A stretch of 10,275 nucleotides of DNA from Veillonella sp. AM51-8BH (lineage in GTDB: Bacteria; Bacillota; Negativicutes; Veillonellales; Veillonellaceae), in NCBI RefSeq assembly GCF_003463825.1, contig NZ_QSDY01000063.1:1-10275 (forward strand). The letters run 5' to 3'. Under the pieces are notes generated by a model. It had not been told where the DNA came from, made no database searches, and saw nothing but the letters and a program-made list of their open reading frames with translations. Position numbers and translations under genes: made by a program. Of this stretch, positions 1 to 5,802 are shown in pieces. The stretch's first letter is position 1. Each line of letters opens with the position of its first letter.

Positions 1-210
1 CTCATCAATATTTTTTTATATATAATACTGAACATTTCAAGTTTTATCGATATTTATCCATTCTCATTCTTACTCAAAGCCTAAACAGATATACTAATAA
101 GCTCTATAAAAATACTGCAAATCTATAAAAAAAATATGCAATCATAACTAAAAGTCATAACCATATAGTTTTAGGTATAATCAGTTGTTTCAGTAACTGC
201 CCTAGGAATA

Positions 211-226
211 TGTGACAAACATCACC
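211..226. promoter_or_regulatory. Crp/Fnr-family-like operator dyad
   Basis: The sequence TGTGA-CAAACA-TCACC matches the textbook Crp dyad TGTGA-N6-TCACA at nine of ten arm positions. Its centre lies about 87 bp upstream of the start predicted from the -10 at 294-299, a distance compatible with an upstream activator site. Crp/Fnr-family regulators are known in Firmicutes, but which regulator would bind here is not shown by the sequence. Confidence 0.35.
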
Positions 227-290
227 GGTACGTATGCGTATTTAGTAATGTGTTTCAGACTGTAAGACTATTCAATCTCACATCTTTCTG

Positions 291-299
291 TGCTATACT
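291..299 (+). promoter_or_regulatory. Candidate extended -10 promoter for the dehydrogenase
   Basis: TGC-TATACT is an extended -10 element (TGn followed by a 5/6 match to TATAAT). The -35 region around 270-276 is weak, which is common with extended -10 promoters. Predicted transcription start is about 306, leaving a leader of roughly 105 nt before the ATG at 412. Confidence 0.45.
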
Positions 300-411
300 G
301 ACATTGTCATTTGAGAGGATATAGAGCTCATAAGAAATCATCTTAATTTCATGATATCTAAATTTGGAGTTACTATATCAGGTACATATTTTCTGAAAAG
401 AGGTTTTAACG

Positions 412-1551
412 ATGGCAGACGCAAAAAACACTGTGTTATTCCCTTATGAAACATTGAAAAAATTAAGCATGGACGCTTTCCAAAAATTCGGTTTCTCCGA
501 AAAAGAAGCTGACATCATCCAAGACGTACTTTTGACTTCCGACTTGTTCGGTATTCAAAGCCATGGTATGCAACGTATGGTTCGTTACCACAAAGGTATC
601 ACTAATGGCTTGATCAAAATCGACGCAAAACCTGAAATCGTAAAAGAAACTCCAATTTCCGCAGTTATCGACGGTCATGACGGCATGGGCCAATTGTTGG
701 GCCACAAAGCTATGGAAATGGCTATCGAAAAAGCTAAAAAATCCGGTGTTGGTATCGTATCCGTACGTAACTCCAACCACTATGGTATCGCTGGTTACTA
801 TGCTAAAATGGCTTCCGACCAAGGCTTAATCGGTTTCTCTTGTACAAACTCCGAAGCAATCATGGTTCCTGTATATGCTCGTAAAGCTATGCTTGGTTCC
901 AACCCTATCGCTTGGACTGTACCTGCTGATCCTGTTGACTTCTTCTTCGATTGCTCCACTACAGTAGTAACTCGTGGTAAACTTGAAATGTACAACAAAA
1001 TGGGCAAAGCTACTCCAGATGGTTGGGCTGTTAACAAAGACGGCGTTCCTTCCACTGATGCAGCTGAAGTATTGGGCAACATCTCCCGTCATGAAGGCGG
1101 CGGTATCCTTCCTTTAGGTGGTGCTACAGAAGTTCTTGGCGGCCACAAAGGTTATGGTAACGGCATGATTGCTGAATTATTCTCCTCCATCTTGTCTCAA
1201 GGCGGTACTTCCAACAAATGTATGGTTGGCGGTAAATCCAACATCTGCCACGGCTTCATGGCTATCAACCCTGAATTCTTCGGTGACCCAGCTGAAATCA
1301 AAAAACACTTCTCCCAATTCTTACAAGAATTACGTGAAGCTCCTAAAGCTCAAGGTCAAGACCGTATCTACACTCATGGCGAAAAAGAACATGAATCTGT
1401 TGCTAAAGTTAAAGCTGAAGGCATCCCTGTACTTAACGGTACAATGCTTGAAGTTCAAGACCTTTGCAATGAATTAGGTTTAGACTTCAAATCCTACTTC
1501 GGCGATTATGTACCAGAAGCTCCTGCTACAATGTTCAAAGGTAACTACTAA
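412..1551 (+). CDS. Ldh2/MDG2-family malate/L-lactate dehydrogenase
   Basis: This is an NAD(P)-dependent 2-hydroxyacid dehydrogenase of the Ldh2/MDG2 oxidoreductase family, which has its own non-Rossmann fold and includes malate, L-lactate, sulfolactate and ureidoglycolate dehydrogenases. At 379 residues it is slightly longer than the usual 330-360. Family landmarks are the SHG segment with His51, the NSNHYGIAGYY segment (120-130) with His123, LGSNPIAW (161-168) near the nucleotide site, and GGHKGYG (243-249). The ATG has a good Shine-Dalgarno, AGAGG at 399-403, 8 nt upstream. A strong terminator follows, then the lactate permease gene on the same strand, so oxidation of lactate to pyruvate is the likeliest role; malate is the main alternative. 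Every phenylalanine codon I read is TTC, unlike the mixed TTT/TTC of the MFS gene at 4145, which suggests high expression. Family is confident; substrate is inferred. Confidence 0.9.
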   Translation: MADAKNTVLFPYETLKKLSMDAFQKFGFSEKEADIIQDVLLTSDLFGIQSHGMQRMVRYHKGITNGLIKIDAKPEIVKETPISAVIDGHDGMGQLLGHKAMEMAIEKAKKSGVGIVSVRNSNHYGIAGYYAKMASDQGLIGFSCTNSEAIMVPVYARKAMLGSNPIAWTVPADPVDFFFDCSTTVVTRGKLEMYNKMGKATPDGWAVNKDGVPSTDAAEVLGNISRHEGGGILPLGGATEVLGGHKGYGNGMIAELFSSILSQGGTSNKCMVGGKSNICHGFMAINPEFFGDPAEIKKHFSQFLQELREAPKAQGQDRIYTHGEKEHESVAKVKAEGIPVLNGTMLEVQDLCNELGLDFKSYFGDYVPEAPATMFKGNY

Positions 1552-1600
1552 TACCTAAGACCTTACAAAGGCCCTAACGTGGACATGTAGTCAGTAAAGA

Positions 1601-1644
1601 AGGGGACATAAACACTGTTTATGTCCCCTCTCTTATATTTTTTT
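1601..1644 (+). terminator. Rho-independent terminator of the dehydrogenase gene
   Basis: A perfect 13-bp stem (1601-1613 pairing with 1617-1629, arm AGGGGACATAAAC) closes a 3-nt loop. It is followed by a T-rich tract ending in a run of T at 1637-1644. It lies 50 nt after the stop codon and separates the dehydrogenase transcript from the permease gene. Confidence 0.9.
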
Positions 1645-1651
1645 AATCTCA

Positions 1652-1676
1652 TTAACCTCAAAAACCATGAGGTTAA
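1652..1676. repeat. Second hairpin after the dehydrogenase terminator
   Basis: TTAACCTCA (1652-1660) and TGAGGTTAA (1668-1676) form a perfect 9-bp stem with a 7-nt loop. The following bases are AAAA then TTTT, so it is not a clean terminator on the plus strand. It could be a backup terminator, a 3' stabilising structure or a protein-binding dyad. Confidence 0.4.
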
Positions 1677-1742
1677 AAAATTTTAAGAGATATATTAATT
1701 TTTATGATAAGTTTATCTGTTATTTTATTGTAAGCTTTTATT

Positions 1743-1771
1743 TTAACTGAACTTTTACAACTTAATACAAT
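1743..1771 (+). promoter_or_regulatory. lctP: Candidate sigma-70 promoter for lctP
   Basis: TTAACT (1743-1748, 4/6 match to TTGACA), a 17-bp spacer and TACAAT (1766-1771, 5/6 match to TATAAT) form a well-spaced promoter. Predicted start is about 1778, giving an 80-nt leader. With the terminator at 1601-1644 this makes lctP a separate transcription unit. Confidence 0.5.
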
Positions 1772-1783
1772 AGCGATTTACTC

Positions 1784-1798
1784 ATCAATTAAATTGAT
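1784..1798. promoter_or_regulatory. Operator-like dyad just inside the lctP leader
   Basis: ATCAATT-A-AATTGAT is a perfect 7-bp inverted repeat around one base. It lies just downstream of the predicted transcription start, where a repressor would block the polymerase. It fits the LysR-type T-N11-A / ATC-N9-GAT pattern, but no regulator gene is in view, and in AT-rich DNA a dyad of this size can occur by chance. Confidence 0.35.
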
Positions 1799-1858
1799 TA
1801 AGCTACATCGTCCTGTTAAGCATATATTTTTATTTTTCTTGAAAGGATGATTTTAGAA

Positions 1859-3496
1859 ATGAGTGCTATCACCGTTCTATTAGCGCTATCTCCAATCATT
1901 TGGTTGATCGTAGCGTTATCCATCTTGAAATTACCTGCATGGCAAGCAACAAGTGTTGCTGCAATCGGTTCTTTCATCATCGCTATTACAGCATTCCAAT
2001 CTGACCCATTCATTATGGTCACTGGTGCCCTTGAAGGTGCCGCTTTGGCAATCTGGCCAATCCTATTAGTTATTACAGCTGCTATCTTCGTTTATAACTT
2101 GGTAGTACATACGAAAGCAATGGAAACTATTAAAACAATGCTTTCTTCTGTAACATCTGATACTCGTGTACTTGCATTGTTACTTGCATGGGGCTTTGGT
2201 GCCTTCATGGAAGGTATGGCTGGCTTTGGTACTGCCGTTGCAATTCCAGCTGCTATGATGGTTGCAGTAGGTTTTGATCCACTAAAATCTATCATCGCAT
2301 GTCTCGTTGCTAACTCCGTACCTACAACATTCGGTTCTATCGGTATTCCAACAACTACATTGGCATCCTTAACAAACCTTGATCCAAGCCATTTAGGTAC
2401 ATTCATTTCCGTACAATTATTCTTACTTAACCTTATCGCTCCATTCTTCGTTGTTATGATTATTGGTGGCGGTATCAAAGCGTTAAAAGGCGTATTCCTT
2501 GTTACATTACTTTCCGGTTTAGCATTAGCTGTTCCTGAAACTATAATCAACGCTGTAATGGGTCCAGAATTATCCGTAATTTCTGCATCCATCGTAATTA
2601 TGGCAGTTATCATTGGTTGTGCAAAAATTATGCCTCCTAATGACCCTGAATATGCAGTTAAACAAACTGGCGAAGTTCCTAAAGTTTCTGGTAGCGAAGG
2701 CCTTATTGCCGCAATGCCATTCATCTTAATCTTCGTATTATTGTTATTAACTTCCAAATTATTCCCTGCAATTAATGGTCCTCTTGCATCCATTAAAACA
2801 TCTGTACCTATTTACCAAGGCGCTGGTGCAAAACCTTACACATTCGTATGGATTGCAACTCCTGGTATCATGATCTTCATCGCTGGTATTGTTGGTGGTT
2901 TCATCCAAAAAGCAAAAGCTGGCGAAATCTTCGGTACATTGGGTTCCACAGTTAAAAACTTGAAATTCACATACCTTACAATCATCACAGTTGTTATGAC
3001 AGCTAAATTGATGACTTACTCTGGTATGACTGCAGATATTGCGAAAGCAATGGTTGCTGGTACAGGTTCCTTGTATCCTCTATTCGCTCCTATCGTAGGT
3101 GCGTTGGGTGCCTTCTTGACTGGTTCCGGTACAAACTCCAACGTATTGTTTGGCCCACTTCAAATCGCTGCAGCTCAAGGTTTAGATCCTACAAACTTCG
3201 AAGACCTTGGCTTCTGGTTGGCAGCAGTTAACTCCGGTGCAGCTGGTATCGGCAAAATGTTGTCTCCACAATCCATCGCGATTTCTATTGGTGCCGTAGG
3301 TCCTGCTTTGAAAGCATACCTAGAAAACCACAAAGAAATTAACGCTGAAGAAGCTCACAACTTAGAACATGAAATCGAAGCAAGCGTTATCATGAACAGC
3401 GCGTTCAAATACTTCTTGATCTTCATCATTATGCATGGTTGTATCTCCTTCTTCGGTCAACATTTCATCCATGAAATTCACCACTTCTTCTTCTAA
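1859..3496 (+). CDS. lctP: L-lactate permease (LctP/LldP family)
   Basis: This is a polytopic inner-membrane secondary transporter of the lactate permease family (TC 2.A.14), which imports lactate with protons. Its 545 residues are close to the usual length of about 550. Conserved stretches include GFGAFMEGMAGFGTAVAIP (starting at residue 112), ANSVPTTFGSIGIPTT (151-166), GSGTNSN (422-428) and GIGKMLSPQS (463-472), and most of the chain is hydrophobic. I chose the ATG at 1859 because AAAGGA at 1842-1847 lies 11 nt upstream of it. The in-frame ATG at 1847 overlaps that Shine-Dalgarno and would have no ribosome binding site. The gene has its own promoter and terminator. The adjacent Ldh2-family dehydrogenase suggests uptake followed by oxidation of lactate; glycolate is another known substrate of the family. 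Confidence 0.95.
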   Translation: MSAITVLLALSPIIWLIVALSILKLPAWQATSVAAIGSFIIAITAFQSDPFIMVTGALEGAALAIWPILLVITAAIFVYNLVVHTKAMETIKTMLSSVTSDTRVLALLLAWGFGAFMEGMAGFGTAVAIPAAMMVAVGFDPLKSIIACLVANSVPTTFGSIGIPTTTLASLTNLDPSHLGTFISVQLFLLNLIAPFFVVMIIGGGIKALKGVFLVTLLSGLALAVPETIINAVMGPELSVISASIVIMAVIIGCAKIMPPNDPEYAVKQTGEVPKVSGSEGLIAAMPFILIFVLLLLTSKLFPAINGPLASIKTSVPIYQGAGAKPYTFVWIATPGIMIFIAGIVGGFIQKAKAGEIFGTLGSTVKNLKFTYLTIITVVMTAKLMTYSGMTADIAKAMVAGTGSLYPLFAPIVGALGAFLTGSGTNSNVLFGPLQIAAAQGLDPTNFEDLGFWLAAVNSGAAGIGKMLSPQSIAISIGAVGPALKAYLENHKEINAEEAHNLEHEIEASVIMNSAFKYFLIFIIMHGCISFFGQHFIHEIHHFFF

Positions 3497-3509
3497 GATT
3501 TGGTAACAT

Positions 3510-3543
3510 AAAAAGAACAGCTCTTAATGAGCTGTTCTTTTTT
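3510..3543. terminator. Bidirectional terminator between lctP and the PepSY gene
   Basis: A 14-bp perfect stem (3510-3523 with 3529-3542, core AAGAACAGCTC) closes a 5-nt loop (TTAAT). It has a T run at 3538-3543 on the plus strand and a run of five A at 3510-3514 that gives a T run on the minus strand. It lies 13 nt after the lctP stop and can also serve the convergent PepSY transcript. Confidence 0.9.
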
Positions 3544-3625
3544 ATTGTTATATATTAGGATATTCCAAGTAATACAACCTTAAGGAGTTAATCCACATTG
3601 TTACACATTATAAGCTCTCAGTCTA

Positions 3626-3910
3626 TTAGTAGACCTCTTGCTCCACTTCCCATTTTGTAAATGTGCCAGTATCTGCATCAATTTCAAAGTCGTATTCATA
3701 ACCATTGTAATGAATTTCACCTTCATACTCTAAACGGCCATGATCATAATCGCGATTGAACTCAGTTACATTAGTAACCGTTGCACCTGGTACGCGTGCC
3801 AATGCACTTTGTACGGCCTCATCAGAACTAATAGCTTCCACTGAGGATACTATAGTACTACTCAGGACAGCTACTACAGTCAAAATCAAAGATTTTACCA
3901 TTTTTTTCAT
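3626..3910 (-). CDS. Small exported PepSY-domain protein
   Basis: This 94-residue protein begins with a Sec signal peptide: a positively charged start MKKMVK, a hydrophobic core LILTVVAVL, and a likely signal peptidase I site after VEA at residue 26. The mature part is almost entirely one PepSY domain (about 28-92), recognisable from the YEGEIHYNGYEYDFEID segment (62-78) followed by DADTG (78-82). Such proteins act outside the cytoplasmic membrane; PepSY domains have been proposed to inhibit or modulate peptidases, but the partner here is unknown. The start at 3910 is chosen because AGGAG (3923-3919 on the minus strand) lies 8 nt upstream. A longer in-frame version starting at 3931 would place that Shine-Dalgarno inside the gene. 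It is monocistronic and divergent from the MFS gene. Confidence 0.85.
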   Translation of the reverse strand: MKKMVKSLILTVVAVLSSTIVSSVEAISSDEAVQSALARVPGATVTNVTEFNRDYDHGRLEYEGEIHYNGYEYDFEIDADTGTFTKWEVEQEVY

Positions 3911-4046
3911 ATAATTCTCTCCTACACACATAAACCAAATTGATGCTTTTAGATATAAATAATATAACTTATTGTAATCGATAAGAGAAAAGATAGCAAA
4001 TCATAATTCTTATTAAGAAAAATCTATAGAAATTATCTACTAATCA

Positions 4047-4055
4047 TGTTACAAT
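4047..4055 (+). promoter_or_regulatory. Candidate extended -10 promoter for the MFS gene
   Basis: TGT-TACAAT is an extended -10 element with a 5/6 hexamer. No good -35 is seen. The predicted start near 4062 gives a leader of about 83 nt that contains the hairpin at 4086-4120. Confidence 0.4.
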
Positions 4056-4081
4056 ACATCGTATCAAATAGAAAAAATTAA

Positions 4082-4135
4082 ATGCAGTCTGCGAAGTGCG
4101 ATTCGCAGGCTTTTATTTTTCCCATTTTAAGATAG
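4082..4135 (+). other. Possible 17-codon leader peptide over the attenuator hairpin
   Basis: An ATG at 4082 opens a 17-codon frame (MQSAKCDSQAFIFPILR) that runs through the hairpin. It stops with TAG at 4133-4135, overlapping the AGGAGG Shine-Dalgarno (4134-4139) of the MFS gene. No convincing ribosome binding site precedes this ATG, so translation is doubtful. If translated, ribosomes would melt the hairpin. Confidence 0.2.
4086..4120 (+). terminator. Terminator-like hairpin (possible attenuator) in the MFS leader
   Basis: AGTCTGCGAA (4086-4095) pairs with TTCGCAGGCT (4102-4111) through ten pairs including one G-T, around a 6-nt loop. It is followed by TTTATTTTT (4112-4120). It has the form of an intrinsic terminator on the plus strand and sits only 14 nt before the Shine-Dalgarno of the MFS gene. 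No plus-strand gene ends nearby (the preceding gene is on the minus strand), so conditional termination of the MFS transcript is a reasonable inference. Confidence 0.6.
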
Positions 4136-4144
4136 GAGGATTAT

Positions 4145-5332
4145 ATGAATCAAGAAAATTCTGCTAAGGTTTCCTTTATCTTGGTAGTATTCCTTGGCAT
4201 GTTAACAGCCATAACACCGCTCGCAACAGATCTTTATTTACCAGCATTGCCGATTATGCCTGGCGAATTAAATACAACCGCATCTAATATTCAAATGACC
4301 ATTGGTGTTATGACCTTTGGTGTTGCATTAGGCCAATTATTTGGTGGCCCTATTAGCGATACAATGGGTCGTAAATTACCACTCATCGTAGGCAATTTAC
4401 TATGTGTCATCTCTAGCATCATTTGTGCCTTTGCACCTAGCATCGAAATACTTTTACTAGGTAGATTCCTACAAGGTTTAACTGGATCTGTAGGTGTTGT
4501 AATTGCCAAGGCTATCGCTCGAGACTTTGCCTCTGGTCAAGAATTGACGAAACTCTTCGCCTTACTTATGATGGTTAACGGCTTAGCTCCAGTACTTGCC
4601 CCTCTCATAGGTGGCCAATTGCTCTTATTCACTACATGGCGTGTAATCTTTGTAATTCTAGCAGTATTCTCTGCTATTCTATTAGTAGGCTCACTTCTAT
4701 TCCGTGAAAGCTTACCAAAAGAAAAACGTATTACAGGCGGTGTAGGTGTAGCAGTTAAAAATTATATTACCCTCATCAAAGATAAGCCATTCTTAGGTCA
4801 AACATTAATACAATTATTTGCCTTTGGCGGATTTTTTGCTTATATATCAGGTTCATCCTTTGTATACCAAAATATTTTTAATCTTTCCGCTCAAGAATTT
4901 AGCTATCTTTTCGGTATTAACAGCTGTGGTATTGTCTTAGCTAGTGCCATTAGTAGTCGTGTTAGTAATGTTATAACAGCTAAACAATTACTAACATTCA
5001 GCCTATGGCAACTTACAATTGGTTCCTTACTATTCTTAATTGCTATGATTTTCGAATGGTCACTCATCCCTGTAACAACCATCCTATTCTTTACCGTATG
5101 TACCGTATCCCTATTCGGCTCCGCCTCATTCTCTATGGCGATGACCAACTACGGGAAAATGGCAGGCAGTGCCTCTGCCATACTCGGCTTTGCCAGCATG
5201 TTCGCTGCAGGCATCGTATCTCCACTCGTTGGCATTGGTGGAGATCATACAGGTGTACCAATGGGGATAACAATGCTAGTATGTGCAGTGCTTTCCTTAT
5301 TGTGCCTATATGGTTTAGTTGAAAAAGAATAG
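4145..5332 (+). CDS. Bcr/CflA-family MFS drug efflux transporter
   Basis: This is a 395-residue major facilitator transporter with about 12 hydrophobic segments, the normal length for the Bcr/CflA drug:proton antiporter family, whose characterised members export bicyclomycin, chloramphenicol and related compounds. Visible landmarks are TDLYLPALP (28-36) at the end of the first helix, typical of this family, motif A GQLFGGPISDTMGRK (63-77) in the loop between helices 2 and 3, GRFLQG (106-111), and the antiporter-type GLAPVLAPLIGG (146-157). The ATG at 4145 has a very strong Shine-Dalgarno, AGGAGGA at 4134-4140. The leader carries a terminator-like hairpin, suggesting regulated expression. It is monocistronic and convergent with the dehydratase gene. 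The family is clear; the natural substrate cannot be read from the sequence. Confidence 0.9.
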   Translation: MNQENSAKVSFILVVFLGMLTAITPLATDLYLPALPIMPGELNTTASNIQMTIGVMTFGVALGQLFGGPISDTMGRKLPLIVGNLLCVISSIICAFAPSIEILLLGRFLQGLTGSVGVVIAKAIARDFASGQELTKLFALLMMVNGLAPVLAPLIGGQLLLFTTWRVIFVILAVFSAILLVGSLLFRESLPKEKRITGGVGVAVKNYITLIKDKPFLGQTLIQLFAFGGFFAYISGSSFVYQNIFNLSAQEFSYLFGINSCGIVLASAISSRVSNVITAKQLLTFSLWQLTIGSLLFLIAMIFEWSLIPVTTILFFTVCTVSLFGSASFSMAMTNYGKMAGSASAILGFASMFAAGIVSPLVGIGGDHTGVPMGITMLVCAVLSLLCLYGLVEKE

Positions 5333-5381
5333 TGCCACTCTTATTATATTAGTTAATACAATATTATAGCCTTAATCCCTC

Positions 5382-5541
5382 TAAGTCGTAATGGGGCCCA
5401 ATTACAATTAAATAAATTTAAGTATAAAAATAGCACCACCTTCTTCTTGCTCAGTACGTCACTACGTTCCGTAAAATCGCTGCGAAAAAGGTGGTGCTAT
5501 TTTTATTAACATTTTCTATGAAGGCGTCCCATTACGACTTA
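5382..5541. repeat. 14-bp inverted repeat flanking hairpin A
   Basis: TAAGTCGTAATGGG (5382-5395) and its exact complement CCCATTACGACTTA (5528-5541) bracket hairpin A. Allowing one bulged base extends the match to about 18 bp (5378-5395 with 5528-5545). The arrangement resembles the ends of a small non-autonomous mobile element, but I see no clear target-site duplication. It could equally be an outer stem of a nested RNA or DNA structure. Confidence 0.6.
5426..5504 (-). terminator. Hairpin A: long-loop bidirectional terminator, repeat copy 1
   Basis: A perfect 17-bp stem (5426-5442 with 5488-5504, core TAGCACCACCTT) closes a 45-nt loop. The stem ends in TTTTT on both strands, so it can terminate the MFS transcript and any read-through from the convergent dehydratase gene. 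Read on the minus strand, the loop carries GCAGCGATTTTACGGA, one variable base, CGTAGTGACGTAC, then TGAGC and AAGA (5483 down to 5445). Hairpin B carries the same series almost unchanged. Confidence 0.85.
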
Positions 5542-5667
5542 AGAGCATCAACCAAAGCAATAAACTATATATATTACACATTAAAATATCAACTTGGCAC
5601 TATTCTTTCCCTTCCGAAAATATAAGGCACAATAAAGGAAATCACCTGTCCAACTGATTGTAGGAGA

Positions 5668-5743
5668 AAAGAATACAGCCCTCTTTGCAGCGATTTTACG
5701 GAGCGTAGTGACGTACCTGAGCCAAGAGAGGGCTGTATTTTTT
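5668..5743 (+). terminator. Hairpin B: long-loop bidirectional terminator, repeat copy 2
   Basis: A 13-bp perfect core stem (AATACAGCCCTCT, 5672-5684, with 5727-5739) extends with A-T and G-T pairs to about 19 bp (5668-5686 with 5725-5743) around a 38-nt loop. A run of T (5738-5743) follows on the plus strand, and the complementary A-rich arm gives a T-rich tract on the minus strand. The loop region 5687-5727 matches the loop of hairpin A in inverted orientation with one substitution and two single-base indels, whereas the stem differs. It lies 60 nt past the stop of the minus-strand dehydratase gene. Confidence 0.85.
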
Positions 5744-5766
5744 CTATACTAATGATATGCAGTTGT

Positions 5767-5780
5767 AACGGGGCCCCGTT
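5767..5780. repeat. Perfect palindrome centred on GGGGCCCC
   Basis: AACGGGGCCCCGTT is a perfect 14-bp palindrome, a conspicuous GC island in AT-rich DNA, 23 nt before the dehydratase stop codon. A related sequence, GTAATGGGGCCCAATTAC, is found at 5388-5405 on the far side of hairpin A, so each hairpin copy has a GGGGCCC module at its outer flank. Confidence 0.6.
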
Positions 5781-5802
5781 GAAAATATAACGGAGCACTC
5801 CT

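Larger units (their letters stand above)
1..411. other. Upstream intergenic region of the dehydrogenase gene
   Basis: This AT-rich stretch has no credible coding sequence on either strand. It contains a Crp-like dyad (211-226), a candidate extended -10 promoter (291-299) and a ribosome binding site AAAGAGG at 397-403. A second TATAAT lies at 176-181 but has no recognisable -35 partner. A short imperfect inverted repeat, ATCAT (337-341) with ATGAT (351-355), would lie in the 5' untranslated RNA. The neighbouring gene to the left is outside the window, so what ends or starts there is unknown. Confidence 0.6.
5333..5802. other. Structured spacer between convergent genes
   Basis: These 470 nt contain no supported gene. 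They contain two long-loop hairpins that are inverted copies of one repeat (5426-5504 and 5668-5743) and three copies of a GTYGTAAYGGG-type motif (5385-5395, 5762-5772 and, inverted, 5528-5538), two of them continuing into GGGGCCC. There is also a 14-bp inverted repeat enclosing the first hairpin, and a perfect 14-bp palindrome at 5767-5780. The part between the two hairpins (5546-5667) shows no further structure that I can recognise. Confidence 0.8.

Noticed and set aside
463..1092. Minus-strand frames opposite the dehydrogenase
   Set aside because: Overlapping shadows of the dehydrogenase reading frame, with no ribosome binding sites or recognisable motifs.
1847..1858. Longer lctP start at ATG 1847
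   Set aside because: The ATG overlaps the only Shine-Dalgarno (1842-1847), which is correctly spaced for ATG 1859.
2092..2793. 233-codon minus-strand frame opposite lctP
   Set aside because: Antisense shadow of a strongly conserved permease; low-complexity composition and no domain.
3911..3931. Longer PepSY start at 3931
   Set aside because: It would put the AGGAG ribosome binding site inside the coding region; ATG 3910 is correctly spaced and begins a typical signal peptide.
5426..5743. CRISPR array or tandem repeat interpretation of the repeated loop sequence
   Set aside because: There are only two copies, in opposite orientation, each enclosed in its own stem, with no regular spacer pattern and no cas genes.
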